This document shows positions 24,223-33,969 of a stretch of DNA of 64,000 nucleotides, in pieces. How positions within the stretch are numbered: position 1 is the stretch's first letter; the number at the start of each line of letters is the position of its first letter. Below the pieces are notes generated by a model. It was given only the letters and a program-made list of their open reading frames with translations. It was not told the origin of the DNA and ran no database searches. The stretch comes from Alistipes sp. (lineage in GTDB: Bacteria; Bacteroidota; Bacteroidia; Bacteroidales; Rikenellaceae). The position numbers and the translations under genes are program-made. The stretch covers positions 1-64,000 of the forward strand of contig JAFXHE010000008.1 in the NCBI GenBank assembly GCA_017536555.1, given 5' to 3'.

Positions 24223-26316
24223 TTATCTTATGTGCTGCAACATCACAACATCGTCTGCGCCCTTTATAGGAGCACTGCTTTCGACGCTGTCACGCTGCGA
24301 GTAACGCTCTCCCTCTGTGCGCTCTACCGTCGACACAGCTGCTCTAAATGGTGCCTCCATAGGCTCTATGGCAAGAGGCTCACAGCTATATACAACGCTC
24401 TGCGTGTTAGCAATAATGTCACGATGCTCGTTGTACCAGTCGACAAATATCTGCGCATCGGGGTTAACGCCCTCGCGTGTACACTGGAACTTATATAGGA
24501 AACGCTCCGAGTAGAAGCCGAGCTCATCCTTGGCTATTGCACCGAGCCAATTCTCATAGTCGTAGGCGACAGGCTCACAGATGTACATAGGACGCACATC
24601 CCAATAGAGCATACGTCCAAGCAGGTTCTCGTCGGTATACCACGCAGGGTCATCATAGGGCCCTACCTCCCAATTATAGTAGTATACAACAGCGTCGGGG
24701 TCGGAAACAACAAACTCTACGGGGTATACCGCATACTCGTCCGCCATATCGAGGTTACCGATAGTCGGGTCAAGCTCATTGACGGCTCTGATATCGAAGT
24801 AGCCCATATCCTTAATTGACACTGTCACCTCTGACGGCTTCTCGGGCAGAGTCTTGAACTCCTGCGAGAAGAGCGATGTTGTCACAACGCCTCCATAGTA
24901 GCCAAAGGCGTATACCACATACTCTGTATCAGGCTCAAGACCGCGGTCTATGTCGTATTGATACTCACCGTAGATATACTCAAAATCATACTTCTTGAGA
25001 ATGGCACTTAATCGTGCGCGCTCCGAGGCACCAAGCTCATTCCACTCCTCCAAAGTCACCCAACCTGCCACATACGACTCACTATCACTTGTGGGACGGA
25101 AGACAAACGTAACACCATAAGCCGTAATGTCGCTTACAACGATACGTATGCTCATATCACTCGACTCAACAATGCCCGTATGAACAACCTCCATATATGG
25201 AACAGTCGAACATAGCGCATAGTCGTTCACAGCAAATGCAAATACATAGTAGTCTGTATCCGCCAACAGCTCAAAGGTGAAGGTGTCGGTGTCATACGAA
25301 CAATGGTTCTGAATGATTAGCGCAGGAGGCGCACCTTGCAGACGATCCGACTCGGTAACATCCACCCACCACTTCTCGATATACTGCTCTGGGGTAATGC
25401 CCAAAGCCGCAGCTTCACTATCTACAAGCGACTTGGCAAGCATATCGAAGTAGTAAGCACCACTATAATTATTAGGCGTGATGACCACATCTACAACAGG
25501 GCCTGTAATCTCTGTATCCACATCAAACGACAACTCGCCAAGCTCAACGCTCGGTGTAGAGAACTCAAAACGGTATACGTCAGACAATCGCTCACCCGTG
25601 TTGACATCGTAGTAGTAGGCATAGAAGAGGTACTCCGATGCTGGGCTGAGATTAGCTAATCGCAGGTCGTAGACAGCACCCTGACGAGCATCCTCGCGTG
25701 CCACATCCATAGCACTCAAGCCCGACCACGAACCTATCCACTCCTTATACGCCATATCCTCCTGAAAGAGTGCATCGTCATCGTGTAGACCATACTCCTC
25801 TACCTCCTCCATACTATAGATACCTATAAGATACTTTGTATCAAGGTTGGCAGGATATACATCTATGAATGCCTCAAAGTAGTTGCAGCTCAACATCTCC
25901 ACTGTAAAGGTATAGCTCGCAGGTGCTGCCGCTAACTGCTTTACGACAAACGACACCTCGTCGGCATCCTCGTATGTCACCTTAACAGATGCCTCGCGTG
26001 GCTCCTCAACCTCATTTTGGCTAACTACAAACCTTATAGCACCCGCCACAGTAACGTCGATATCCTTGATCCACTCCGCAGCACACGTCGCCTCCACCAT
26101 AACACCGTCAATAGGGTTGACAATGGTATAGTTCACGCTATACTCACCACCCTCTGCCTCTGCCGTGAGCTCGCTCTGCTTGAGTTTTATCACGGGCTTC
26201 TCCGTGGGCGTTGGATCATCCTTGGGCTCCTCGACACCACTCTTGTCGCACGACACAGCAAGCAGCATACCTATAAGAGGAAGTAATGCCCACATAAACT
26301 TTGTAAACAGTTTCAT
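24223..26316 (-). CDS. BACON-like multidomain surface lipoprotein (copy A)
   Basis: A 697-residue lipoprotein (lipobox LAVSC, Cys23) with a Pro/Asp/Lys linker and a BACON-like beta-sandwich (about residues 45-132). Three Ig/FN3-like modules follow, each ending in a strand pattern such as L.P.SEYLFYAYYYDVNTGERLSD or EPDTEYVVYAFGYYGG, then a C-terminal module rich in Tyr/Trp. BACON domains are usually linked to glycan or mucin binding at the Bacteroidota surface. It is paralogous, module by module, to the neighbouring gene at 26587-28650 in the same orientation. There is no catalytic motif, and the role is inferred only. Confidence 0.82.
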   Translation of the reverse strand: MKLFTKFMWALLPLIGMLLAVSCDKSGVEEPKDDPTPTEKPVIKLKQSELTAEAEGGEYSVNYTIVNPIDGVMVEATCAAEWIKDIDVTVAGAIRFVVSQNEVEEPREASVKVTYEDADEVSFVVKQLAAAPASYTFTVEMLSCNYFEAFIDVYPANLDTKYLIGIYSMEEVEEYGLHDDDALFQEDMAYKEWIGSWSGLSAMDVAREDARQGAVYDLRLANLSPASEYLFYAYYYDVNTGERLSDVYRFEFSTPSVELGELSFDVDTEITGPVVDVVITPNNYSGAYYFDMLAKSLVDSEAAALGITPEQYIEKWWVDVTESDRLQGAPPALIIQNHCSYDTDTFTFELLADTDYYVFAFAVNDYALCSTVPYMEVVHTGIVESSDMSIRIVVSDITAYGVTFVFRPTSDSESYVAGWVTLEEWNELGASERARLSAILKKYDFEYIYGEYQYDIDRGLEPDTEYVVYAFGYYGGVVTTSLFSQEFKTLPEKPSEVTVSIKDMGYFDIRAVNELDPTIGNLDMADEYAVYPVEFVVSDPDAVVYYYNWEVGPYDDPAWYTDENLLGRMLYWDVRPMYICEPVAYDYENWLGAIAKDELGFYSERFLYKFQCTREGVNPDAQIFVDWYNEHRDIIANTQSVVYSCEPLAIEPMEAPFRAAVSTVERTEGERYSQRDSVESSAPIKGADDVVMLQHIR

Positions 26317-26390
26317 AATAGTCTATTTATTGATTAACACCTAATAATTCAGCGGCGTGGCTACGGCAACACAGATCACTACCGAGTCAA

Positions 26391-26407
26391 TATCTTACGT
26401 AAAGATA
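26391..26407 (-). promoter_or_regulatory. Possible promoter / small inverted repeat upstream of BACON copy A
   Basis: TATCTT and AAGATA form 6-bp arms around ACGTA. On the minus strand TATCTTTA is one base from the -7 consensus and lies about 85 nt before the ATG. Confidence 0.3.
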
Positions 26408-26506
26408 AGAAATATTTTAGAAAACACAAAAATCAGCACCCATATTTTCACATTTTCACACTTTATCGGCTGTTAGCACCATAGCTACAACACCCGACAA
26501 CCATAT

Positions 26507-26556
26507 ATAAAAAGATTCCAGACAAGAGACCGTTAAGCCCTCTTGTCTGGAATCTT
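26507..26556 (-). terminator. Terminator of BACON copy B
   Basis: A perfect 17-bp stem (26512-26528 with 26540-26556), followed on the minus strand by a T-rich run. It separates the two paralogous genes, so they are separate transcripts. Confidence 0.9.
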
Positions 26557-26586
26557 ACTTATGACGCTTACGCGTACTCTTATCTG

Positions 26587-28650
26587 TTATCGACGAGCAA
26601 CAAGTGCATCAGCAGCGGTAACAACCTCATTGTCGCTTGCCTGCTTTGAAGAGAACTTAACCTTTGCAGGTGACTCTACAACAACAGCCTTGCGAGTGAA
26701 CAATGGAGCCTCCTCAACCTTCTGCTCTGCGTCGTAAACTACGCTTGCAGGCACTGCAGTAGTACCCCACCACGCATTTCTCCACTCAATGAATGACTGA
26801 ACGTCAGTGTTGCAATTGCTTCTATCGCAGTAGAAGTAGTTGTAATACATCTCTGTATAGCGACCCTCTGTATCACGACCTACAGCAGTAATAAGGTTAT
26901 TCATACCGTACTCAACAAATACGTAAGTGTACTGTGGAGCAGGGCCGTCGCCGAGCATACCGCTCATAACATACTCGTATGTATACCAATCCTTGTTGGT
27001 TGCTGAAATGAGCCAGTTGCTGGTATAGCCAAGGAGATCCTCTGATGACTTGATAAGCTCCATAGGATAGATAGCATACTGCTGTGCAAATGAGAGGTTT
27101 CCAATAGTAGGATCTGCCTCGTTAAGAGCAGTGATATCGAAGTAACCCATCTCTCGAAGCGCAATAGTCTCTGTTGACGGAGCATCAGACAATGTCTTGA
27201 ACTCGGTAGAGAACAACTTTGTAGTTGCAACACCACCACGGTAACCCATAGCAAATACTACATACTCTGTCTCGGGTGTAAGACCCATCTTCTCTGTGTA
27301 TGACATATCGCCGTGGAGATAGTCGCTACCAAAATCATAAGTCTTGATGATGTTCTGGATACGCTCACGCTCCGAGCTTCCGAACTTGTTCCACTCATCC
27401 TTTGTAGCCCAACCAGAGACATAAGGATCATTGTTGGTAGTGCGGTAACGGATTGTTGCACCGTTAGGTGTAATATCTGTAACGATAATAGTAATCTCGT
27501 TTGTTGAAGGCTCTACCTTACCTGTTGTGAACACCTCATACTGGGGAACAGACGAGCAGAGAGCCCACTCGTTGAGTGCCATAGCAAAGAGATAGTAGTC
27601 AGTCTCTGCCAAAAGCTCAACATCATACTCATCGCTTGAATACGAACCTACACTTGCAAGGATGCTCTCGGGGCTGTAATCCTGATCCATCTCATTGCAA
27701 GCAGTTGTATTCCACCACAACTCGAAGAACTCTGCAACAGTAAGACCAAGCTCTGCAGACTGTGCATCAACAGCCTCCTTTGGCATTACATCGAAGTAGA
27801 ATGCGTCGAGGTAGCTTGCAGGAGCAGTTGCCTCAATGTGTACTGCGGGGCCATCAACAGTGTATGATGTCTCAAATGCCATCTCCTGAAGAGGTACTGA
27901 AGGAGCAGTAAAAGGATAACGATAGATATCAGAGAGACGCTCACCAGTGTTTACGTCAATGTAGTACATATAGAGAAGGTACTCTGTTGCGGGGCGACAG
28001 TTAATTACCTCCTTCTCATAGGTATTACCATAAATCTTACGGATATCAATGATATCAACAGCAGTAAGACCGTGATACTGACCCAACCACGCAAAGTACT
28101 CCATATCATCGTTGAAGAGTGCATCATCATCATACAACTCATACTTGTCGATGTATGCCATATCGTATACATTCACAAGGTAAGCAGTATTCTGGTCTGC
28201 AGGATAGATATCGAAAGTACAAGTACGGTAGCCCATAGAGACCTCATCTACAGTAAATGTGAGGTTCTGGGGCTTTGCAGCCTCCTGCTTAACAGTAAAT
28301 GTTGCAGGCTCTGCATTCTTGTACTCAACTGTAACAACAGCACTACGCTGCTGCTCAACGGTGTTCTCGGCTACATCAAACTTGATGACACCTGCAGTTG
28401 TTCTGTCAATGTTAGAGATCCACTCTGCGTCAGTCAGAACGTTAACAGTCTCGCCATCAACAGGGTTCTCGATAGTGTAGTTTACGGTGTAGGTATCAGC
28501 CTTTGCCTTTGCCTCAACAACTGAAGACTTCAGCTTGATAACAGAGGTGATCTCGCTGCCATTGTCAACGGGATCATCACCGCAAGATACAACAAAAAGC
28601 AAGCTCAACAGAGGAAGCAAGCTCCACAAAAACTTTGTAATTTTGCTCAT
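26587..28650 (-). CDS. BACON-like multidomain surface lipoprotein (copy B)
   Basis: A 687-residue lipoprotein (lipobox FVVSC, Cys23) with the same layout as copy A. Its BACON-like domain (about 40-130) contains the strand VVTVEYKNAEPATFTVKQE, and three Ig-like modules follow, the first ending PATEYLLYMYYIDVNTGERL and the third TPETEYVVFAMGYRGG. A C-terminal aromatic-rich module and a short basic tail complete it. Identity with copy A is obvious along the whole length but far from complete, so the duplication is old. It has its own promoter and terminator. Its ligand is unknown. Confidence 0.82.
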   Translation of the reverse strand: MSKITKFLWSLLPLLSLLFVVSCGDDPVDNGSEITSVIKLKSSVVEAKAKADTYTVNYTIENPVDGETVNVLTDAEWISNIDRTTAGVIKFDVAENTVEQQRSAVVTVEYKNAEPATFTVKQEAAKPQNLTFTVDEVSMGYRTCTFDIYPADQNTAYLVNVYDMAYIDKYELYDDDALFNDDMEYFAWLGQYHGLTAVDIIDIRKIYGNTYEKEVINCRPATEYLLYMYYIDVNTGERLSDIYRYPFTAPSVPLQEMAFETSYTVDGPAVHIEATAPASYLDAFYFDVMPKEAVDAQSAELGLTVAEFFELWWNTTACNEMDQDYSPESILASVGSYSSDEYDVELLAETDYYLFAMALNEWALCSSVPQYEVFTTGKVEPSTNEITIIVTDITPNGATIRYRTTNNDPYVSGWATKDEWNKFGSSERERIQNIIKTYDFGSDYLHGDMSYTEKMGLTPETEYVVFAMGYRGGVATTKLFSTEFKTLSDAPSTETIALREMGYFDITALNEADPTIGNLSFAQQYAIYPMELIKSSEDLLGYTSNWLISATNKDWYTYEYVMSGMLGDGPAPQYTYVFVEYGMNNLITAVGRDTEGRYTEMYYNYFYCDRSNCNTDVQSFIEWRNAWWGTTAVPASVVYDAEQKVEEAPLFTRKAVVVESPAKVKFSSKQASDNEVVTAADALVARR

Positions 28651-28758
28651 AATTTGATAGTTTAAGGTTTTAATATTTAGTTACTTATCTCGTTTAGCGA
28701 ATATTAATATTTCGTATTCGACGCTCAAATCTATAAACACACATTTCGTTAATCTGGG

Positions 28759-28766
28759 CAAATATA
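28759..28766 (-). promoter_or_regulatory. Promoter of BACON copy B (-7 TATATTTG)
   Basis: An exact TAnnTTTG match on the minus strand, 109 nt upstream of the ATG at 28650. Confidence 0.5.
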
Positions 28767-28873
28767 CAAATAAAAATCTAATTTTTGCTATTTATATGAC
28801 TTTTTTTTGCAAAATGTACCATTAATCAAAACGACATACCTGCCAGCAACACAGCACCATTGACATCGCCGCA

Positions 28874-28919
28874 AAAGAGAAGCCGAGGTGAGTACAAATA
28901 GAGTACCCTAACCTCGGCT
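28874..28919 (-). terminator. Probable nrdJ terminator
   Basis: A 9-bp stem AGCCGAGGT / ACCTCGGCT (28881-28919) with an inner GTAC pairing. The following minus-strand tract TCTCTTTT is only moderately T-rich. Confidence 0.55.
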
Positions 28920-28962
28920 CAAAAGATATATAGACGGCAGCTACCCGCTATCGTGGTCTAAA

Positions 28963-31509
28963 TCAACCGCACTTTGAATAGCCGCAAGACATACAGGTAA
29001 GGCAGCCATTCTGGTATGCCATATTCTCCTGACCACACTGCGGACAGCGACCCTTACCACGCGTACCATCCTTGATATACTGCTTAAGTGCGCGCTCAAC
29101 GCCATTCTTCCAGGTGTTGATAGTCTCGCTATCGAGGTGCAGACCGTCAACAAGCTGCACAACCTTGTCGATAGGCATACCGTAGCGCAATACGCCCGAA
29201 ATAAGCTTCGCATAGTTCCAGAACTCCTCGTCGAACAGACGTGATATACCACCGATAGTGTTGATATAACCGTAGCGATCCTGATACTGGAAATCGTAAC
29301 GCTTCGAGCCATCCTTCTCGCATACCTTCAAGATGTGACCACGCGTAATAGTCTTGGGGATATACATTGCATCCTCCTCAATCTTACCTGTAAAGATCTC
29401 ATAAGGACGATCATCCTGCTTACCTACAAATGCAATCCAGTCCTCCGAGCCATTCTTGAAACGTACAATGTCGGCGGGGATAGACTCGGGACGACGAATA
29501 GAGTTAGAGCCGCTGCAGTCCTTCTTATTCTTACTGTTTACATCGAGCAAGACACCCGTACGGCAGCCGTCACGATATACGGTAATACCCTTACAGCCAC
29601 ACTCCCACGCTGTGCGGTAAACGTCAGCTACAAGCTCCTCCGAGACATCGTTGGGCAAGTTTACAGTAACCGAGATTGAGTGGTCAACCCACTTCTGGAT
29701 AGCACCCTGCATCTTAACCTTTGCCACCCAATCAATATCGTTGGCTGTAGCCTTGTAGTAGGGCGATGCCTTGAGCCACTCGTCGAGCTCTGCCTCCGAG
29801 ATTGTCTGCAAGCGCGTAGTGTCATAGCCATTAATCTCCAACCACTTGACGAAGTTGTGGTGGTATACGTAGTACTCAACGAACTTCTCGCCAGTCTCGT
29901 CAACAAATGTTGCCACCTGATCCTTATCCGAGGGGTTAATCTTACGGCGACGCTTATACACAGGGCGGAACACTGGCTCGATACCCGATGTTGTCTGCGA
30001 CATAAGCGATGTAGTACCAGTGGGTGCAATAGTCAGCATAGCGATATTACGACGACCATACTCTCTCATAAGCTCCTCAAGCTCTGGAGCCTCCGCCAAG
30101 ATACGCTTAATCATAGGGTTGTTCTGCTCCTTCTCGAAGTTGAAGACACCAAACGCACCACGATCCTTCGCCATCATAACAGATGCACGGTAGGCCTCAA
30201 CAGCGAGTGTCTTATGCACCTTGACCGCAAAGTCGATAGCCTCGTCAGAGCCATAACGCAGACCAAGTGCCGCAAGCATATCACCCTCGGCAGTGATACC
30301 GAGACCTGTACGACGACCCTTGAGTGCCATATCCTTAATCTTGCGCCACAACTCAAGCTCTACACGGCGCACATCGTCGTCCTCGGGGTCTGACGCAATC
30401 TTGCCAATGATAAGCTCAACCTTCTCAAGCTCAAGGTCGATGATATCATCCATAAGGTGCATAGCCTTTGCTACGTGCTCCTTGAAGAGGTCGAAGTTAA
30501 ATGACGCCTCACGCGTAAATGGCTTCTCAACATAGCTCAAGAGGTTCAACGCCAACAGACGGCAGCTGTCGTAGGGACAGAGAGGAATCTCGCCACAGGG
30601 GTTTGTTGACACCGTACGGAAGCCCTCGTCGGCATAGCAGTCGGGCACACTCTCGCGCAAGATAGTATCCCAGAACAATACACCAGGCTCGGCAGACTTC
30701 CAAGCATTGTGAATAATCTTCTCCCACAACTTCTTGGCATCTACATCCTGCTTGAACATAGGCTCCTTCGCACCAATGGGGAACTCCTGACGGTAGCTCT
30801 CACCATTGATGGCTGCGCGCATAAACTCGTCGTCAATCTTGATTGAGACGTTAGCACCTGTAACCTTACCTGTGTCCACCTTTGCATCAATAAAACGCTC
30901 TGCATCGGGGTGCTTGATAAGCAGCGACAACATAAGCGCACCGCGACGACCATCCTGTGCCACCTCGCGTGTAGAGTTTGAGTAACGCTCCATAAAGGGG
31001 ACGATACCTGTTGAGGTGAGTGCCGAGTTAAGCACGGGGCTACCTGTAGGACGGATGTGCGAGAGGTCGTGACCAACACCTCCACGACGCTTCATAAGCT
31101 GCACCTGCTCCTCATCCATACGGAAGATACCACCGTATGAGTCTGCGGGGTTCTTGTGACCGATGACAAAGCAGTTAGAGAGTGATGCCACCTGAAGGTT
31201 GTTGCCGATACCTGTCATCGGGCCACCCTGCGGAATGACATAACGGAAGTGGTCAAGGAGCTCAAATATCTCGGCGTGTGTCAAGGAGTTGGGATAGTTG
31301 CTCTCGATGCGTGCAAGCTCGGCTGCAATACGGTTGTGCATATCCACAGGTGTTGACTCAAAGATGTTGCCATACGAGTCCTTCAGGGCGTACTTGCTCA
31401 CCCAGACTGTGGCAGCAAGCTCATCACCCGCGAAATACTCACGTGTGGCAGCTACCGCATCCTCGTACTTCACCGTAGGAAGTTGATTAGTAGTAGGTTT
31501 ATTCGTCAT
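28963..31509 (-). CDS. nrdJ: Adenosylcobalamin-dependent ribonucleotide reductase (class II)
   Basis: An 848-residue class II enzyme that reduces ribonucleotides to deoxyribonucleotides using B12 as radical source, independent of oxygen. Visible are the N-terminal SNCFVIGH segment, the catalytic NPCGEIP loop near residue 304, IAPTGTTSLMSQTTSGIEP, and a TSCPD-type region (about 700-760). A C-terminal zinc-ribbon-like tail has CPQCG and CMSCGYSKCG; the final cysteines resemble the redox tail that regenerates the active-site disulphide. It has a long upstream spacer but no visible cobalamin riboswitch, and no second subunit is needed. Confidence 0.95.
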   Translation of the reverse strand: MTNKPTTNQLPTVKYEDAVAATREYFAGDELAATVWVSKYALKDSYGNIFESTPVDMHNRIAAELARIESNYPNSLTHAEIFELLDHFRYVIPQGGPMTGIGNNLQVASLSNCFVIGHKNPADSYGGIFRMDEEQVQLMKRRGGVGHDLSHIRPTGSPVLNSALTSTGIVPFMERYSNSTREVAQDGRRGALMLSLLIKHPDAERFIDAKVDTGKVTGANVSIKIDDEFMRAAINGESYRQEFPIGAKEPMFKQDVDAKKLWEKIIHNAWKSAEPGVLFWDTILRESVPDCYADEGFRTVSTNPCGEIPLCPYDSCRLLALNLLSYVEKPFTREASFNFDLFKEHVAKAMHLMDDIIDLELEKVELIIGKIASDPEDDDVRRVELELWRKIKDMALKGRRTGLGITAEGDMLAALGLRYGSDEAIDFAVKVHKTLAVEAYRASVMMAKDRGAFGVFNFEKEQNNPMIKRILAEAPELEELMREYGRRNIAMLTIAPTGTTSLMSQTTSGIEPVFRPVYKRRRKINPSDKDQVATFVDETGEKFVEYYVYHHNFVKWLEINGYDTTRLQTISEAELDEWLKASPYYKATANDIDWVAKVKMQGAIQKWVDHSISVTVNLPNDVSEELVADVYRTAWECGCKGITVYRDGCRTGVLLDVNSKNKKDCSGSNSIRRPESIPADIVRFKNGSEDWIAFVGKQDDRPYEIFTGKIEEDAMYIPKTITRGHILKVCEKDGSKRYDFQYQDRYGYINTIGGISRLFDEEFWNYAKLISGVLRYGMPIDKVVQLVDGLHLDSETINTWKNGVERALKQYIKDGTRGKGRCPQCGQENMAYQNGCLTCMSCGYSKCG

Positions 31510-31773
31510 AGCTCTATATTATTTTATATTTCTTGCTTCAATTTACCGCATTACACCGCCCAAAAACCGACTCATACGAGCCTGCAACAAACAAGTAAAC
31601 AACCTTGCGATAGGGCGACGCCTCCCCTCACCCATTCTAAAAGGGCGTGTTTTGGGATTACAAAATTCGTGAAAATTTATATTAAAAAGTGTGTTGCGCG
31701 GAGTTAATTTTCGACAGGTTATTCACAAAAAATGAAAATGTGCGCCAGAGCCACACCCAACGCATTTTCACCC
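31510..31773. other. Intergenic region between nrdJ and the PAP2 gene
   Basis: 264 bp with no convincing gene. It contains one TTATTCACA (31719-31727), an exact DnaA-box 9-mer, about 210 bp upstream of nrdJ. No exact TAnnTTTG box for nrdJ was found. Confidence 0.4.
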
Positions 31774-32367
31774 CTATAATTTTTTCTTATCGAAAAATTT
31801 TAGGCTTCTACACCACACAAATAGCCCCGCACCAACTCCACCTGAAAGCACTCCGAGCGCAATGCCAAGAAGTATATCAAACGGATAGTGACAGGCGAGG
31901 TAAATACGTGAATAACAGATAAGTAGCGCAACGACAACAATCACTGCGGCATACCACCAACGTCGTATTGCCACAATCGACAACGTAGCCATAGCCGCGA
32001 TTGTCGCGGCGTGTGCCGACACTGTGCCATACTTACCGTGGTCAAACGACGGGACGTGTACATCGCACAGCATATCGTTCCACATTGGACGCAGGCGCGC
32101 TGGAAACGATGCCCACAAATTCTTCAATAGCCCCGTATGCTTAAAGACTCCTGCAACCATATCGGCAAGAGCCATCGCCACTGCTACCGACACAACAAAG
32201 ACGAGCAGTCCGCGCCAGCTATAGCGTCGCCATATAATATAAAGTATCAACACATAGAGTGGTATCCACATAAAGACTCCCGACACGGCTGTCATAAAGG
32301 CATCCACGGTAGCCCCACCATCGAAGTTCAGCATCTCAAACAATCTCCAATCCCAGCGAATATCCAT
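31774..32367 (-). CDS. PAP2-superfamily membrane phosphatase
   Basis: A 197-residue protein with about five membrane helices. It has the acid phosphatase motifs: Lys/Arg-Pro region LKNLWASFPARLRP (81-94), SAH at 117-119 (the usual SGH with Ala for Gly) and SRIYLACHYPFD (153-164) with the catalytic His160 and Asp164. Such enzymes remove phosphate from lipid carriers or lipid A at the periplasmic face. It is last in a five-gene minus-strand unit, 21 nt after the MBOAT gene, which suggests an envelope role. The exact substrate (undecaprenyl pyrophosphate, lipid A or phosphatidyl lipid) is open. Confidence 0.85.
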   Translation of the reverse strand: MDIRWDWRLFEMLNFDGGATVDAFMTAVSGVFMWIPLYVLILYIIWRRYSWRGLLVFVVSVAVAMALADMVAGVFKHTGLLKNLWASFPARLRPMWNDMLCDVHVPSFDHGKYGTVSAHAATIAAMATLSIVAIRRWWYAAVIVVVALLICYSRIYLACHYPFDILLGIALGVLSGGVGAGLFVWCRSLKFFDKKKL

Positions 32368-32388
32368 ATCTCTTAATCTGCATAGATG

Positions 32389-33969
32389 TTAGAATGCTGC
32401 ATACATAGGCAGCGCACCATCGCCTCCCGACGAGAGCGTAAGTAGCATATCGCACTCTGCCATAAGCCACACAGCAACAACGATAAGAAGCACCTGACAG
32501 ATATACCCCGAGCGTGTCACGCCCCTCATAACAGCATTATCTACGCGGCGCGGCAGGAGGTGCATAACATATCCCAATAGCATCAGAGCAAGGGCGACTT
32601 CTGACTGCTCAACCATAGCGGGTATATCTGCCCACGACCAGTTGTGAGCTATGCGCATAAGCATATCCTCAACCTGATGCATACTATCGGCAGTAAAGAG
32701 CAACCAGCCGAAGGCGACAATATGGAATGTGAGGAGCGTTGCTAAAACTCTCCACGCTGGCTTCATCTCGCTACCCACCTTCTTGGCATTGGGTATAAGC
32801 TTGAGCCAGAGCTTATGTAGCGCGAGAGCCACACCGTGCAGCAGACCCCACGCCATAAAGGTAAGACCCACACCGTGCCACAAGCCTCCGAGGAACATTG
32901 TTACTATAAGGTTGAGGTAGGTGCGCAACGTGCCGTGGCGATTTCCGCCAAGTGATATATATAGGTACTCCTTCAGCCACGTCGACAGCGATATGTGCCA
33001 TCTACGCCAAAACTCGGTGATGGTAGCCGACTTATAGGGTGCATCGAAGTTATCGGGCAGGCGGAAGCCCAACAATAGCGCAACACCTATGGCGATGTCA
33101 GAGTATCCCGAGAAATCACAATATATCTGTAGCGTAAAGCCATAGATAGCCATAAGTGCCACAATACCACTATCGCCCAACTCGCCAGCAAAGGCGGGAG
33201 CCACAAACAGCACTCCGAGCGACTTGGCAATGACAGCATACTTGATAATACCGCCAGCGATAAGCGTCACAGCGCGCCCCAAGTCATCCTTCGATATACG
33301 CAAATCGCGCTGCTCAATCTGCGGGATAAAGTCTCGCGCACGCACTAACGGCCCGAGAAACATCTTCGGGAAGAAGGAGAGCAAGAAGAGGTAATCGCTG
33401 AAGTGGCGCAGCGGCTTAATTACGCCGCGCGATATATCCACCACGTATGCTATAGACTGAAACACAAAGAATGAGACACCCGCAGGTACCACCATACCCC
33501 ATTCGAGCGTGCCCTCGCCATACAATCCATTTACGAAGCCCACAAAGGCATCGGTGGCCTTGAAATAGACAAGTATCGCAACATTTATAGCCACACTAAT
33601 AGCCACAAGCCTTCGTGTGCGTGCTCCACCCTCGCGCCTACGCGCCACACGGCGACCTATAACAAAGTCACTCACCGCCACAAAGAGTAGCAGCAACACG
33701 TATAATCCAGAGAGTTTATAGTAGAAATAGAGGGAGAACAGCACGACATAGAGCGTGCGCAGACGTACCACACGTCTCACAGCCATATAGCCGACACCAA
33801 ATAGAAGAAAGGCAAAGAGGAAGAAGCCACTTGTAAGGGTTATAGGCGAGGTGGCATCATACCACAACAGGGGCAACAGACGCTCCCACATCGCCGACAA
33901 TGACTCCACAACAGCCTCGGCATCGCCACCCAACCACTCGGCTATCTTTCCGATATACTCTGCTACCAC
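32389..33969 (-). CDS. MBOAT-family O-acyltransferase (AlgI-like)
   Basis: A 526-residue polytopic membrane protein with the MBOAT hallmarks YCDFSGYSDIAIG, FWRRWHISLSTWLKEYLY and the catalytic-His segment GGLWHG near residue 365. AlgI-type MBOATs move acyl (usually acetyl) groups across the inner membrane for transfer to extracytoplasmic polysaccharide. The start is GTG at 33969, overlapping the stop of the upstream SGNH gene by 7 nt with a GAGGAG ribosome site, so the two are translationally coupled. This pairs the exporter with its probable periplasmic transferase. Confidence 0.92.
   Translation of the reverse strand: MVAEYIGKIAEWLGGDAEAVVESLSAMWERLLPLLWYDATSPITLTSGFFLFAFLLFGVGYMAVRRVVRLRTLYVVLFSLYFYYKLSGLYVLLLLFVAVSDFVIGRRVARRREGGARTRRLVAISVAINVAILVYFKATDAFVGFVNGLYGEGTLEWGMVVPAGVSFFVFQSIAYVVDISRGVIKPLRHFSDYLFLLSFFPKMFLGPLVRARDFIPQIEQRDLRISKDDLGRAVTLIAGGIIKYAVIAKSLGVLFVAPAFAGELGDSGIVALMAIYGFTLQIYCDFSGYSDIAIGVALLLGFRLPDNFDAPYKSATITEFWRRWHISLSTWLKEYLYISLGGNRHGTLRTYLNLIVTMFLGGLWHGVGLTFMAWGLLHGVALALHKLWLKLIPNAKKVGSEMKPAWRVLATLLTFHIVAFGWLLFTADSMHQVEDMLMRIAHNWSWADIPAMVEQSEVALALMLLGYVMHLLPRRVDNAVMRGVTRSGYICQVLLIVVAVWLMAECDMLLTLSSGGDGALPMYAAF

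Noticed and set aside
31719-31727. DnaA-box 9-mer TTATTCACA upstream of nrdJ, as an origin or DnaA-regulated site
   Set aside because: A single 9-mer of this degeneracy is expected about twice by chance in 64 kb; no cluster of boxes or dnaA/dnaN gene is present.
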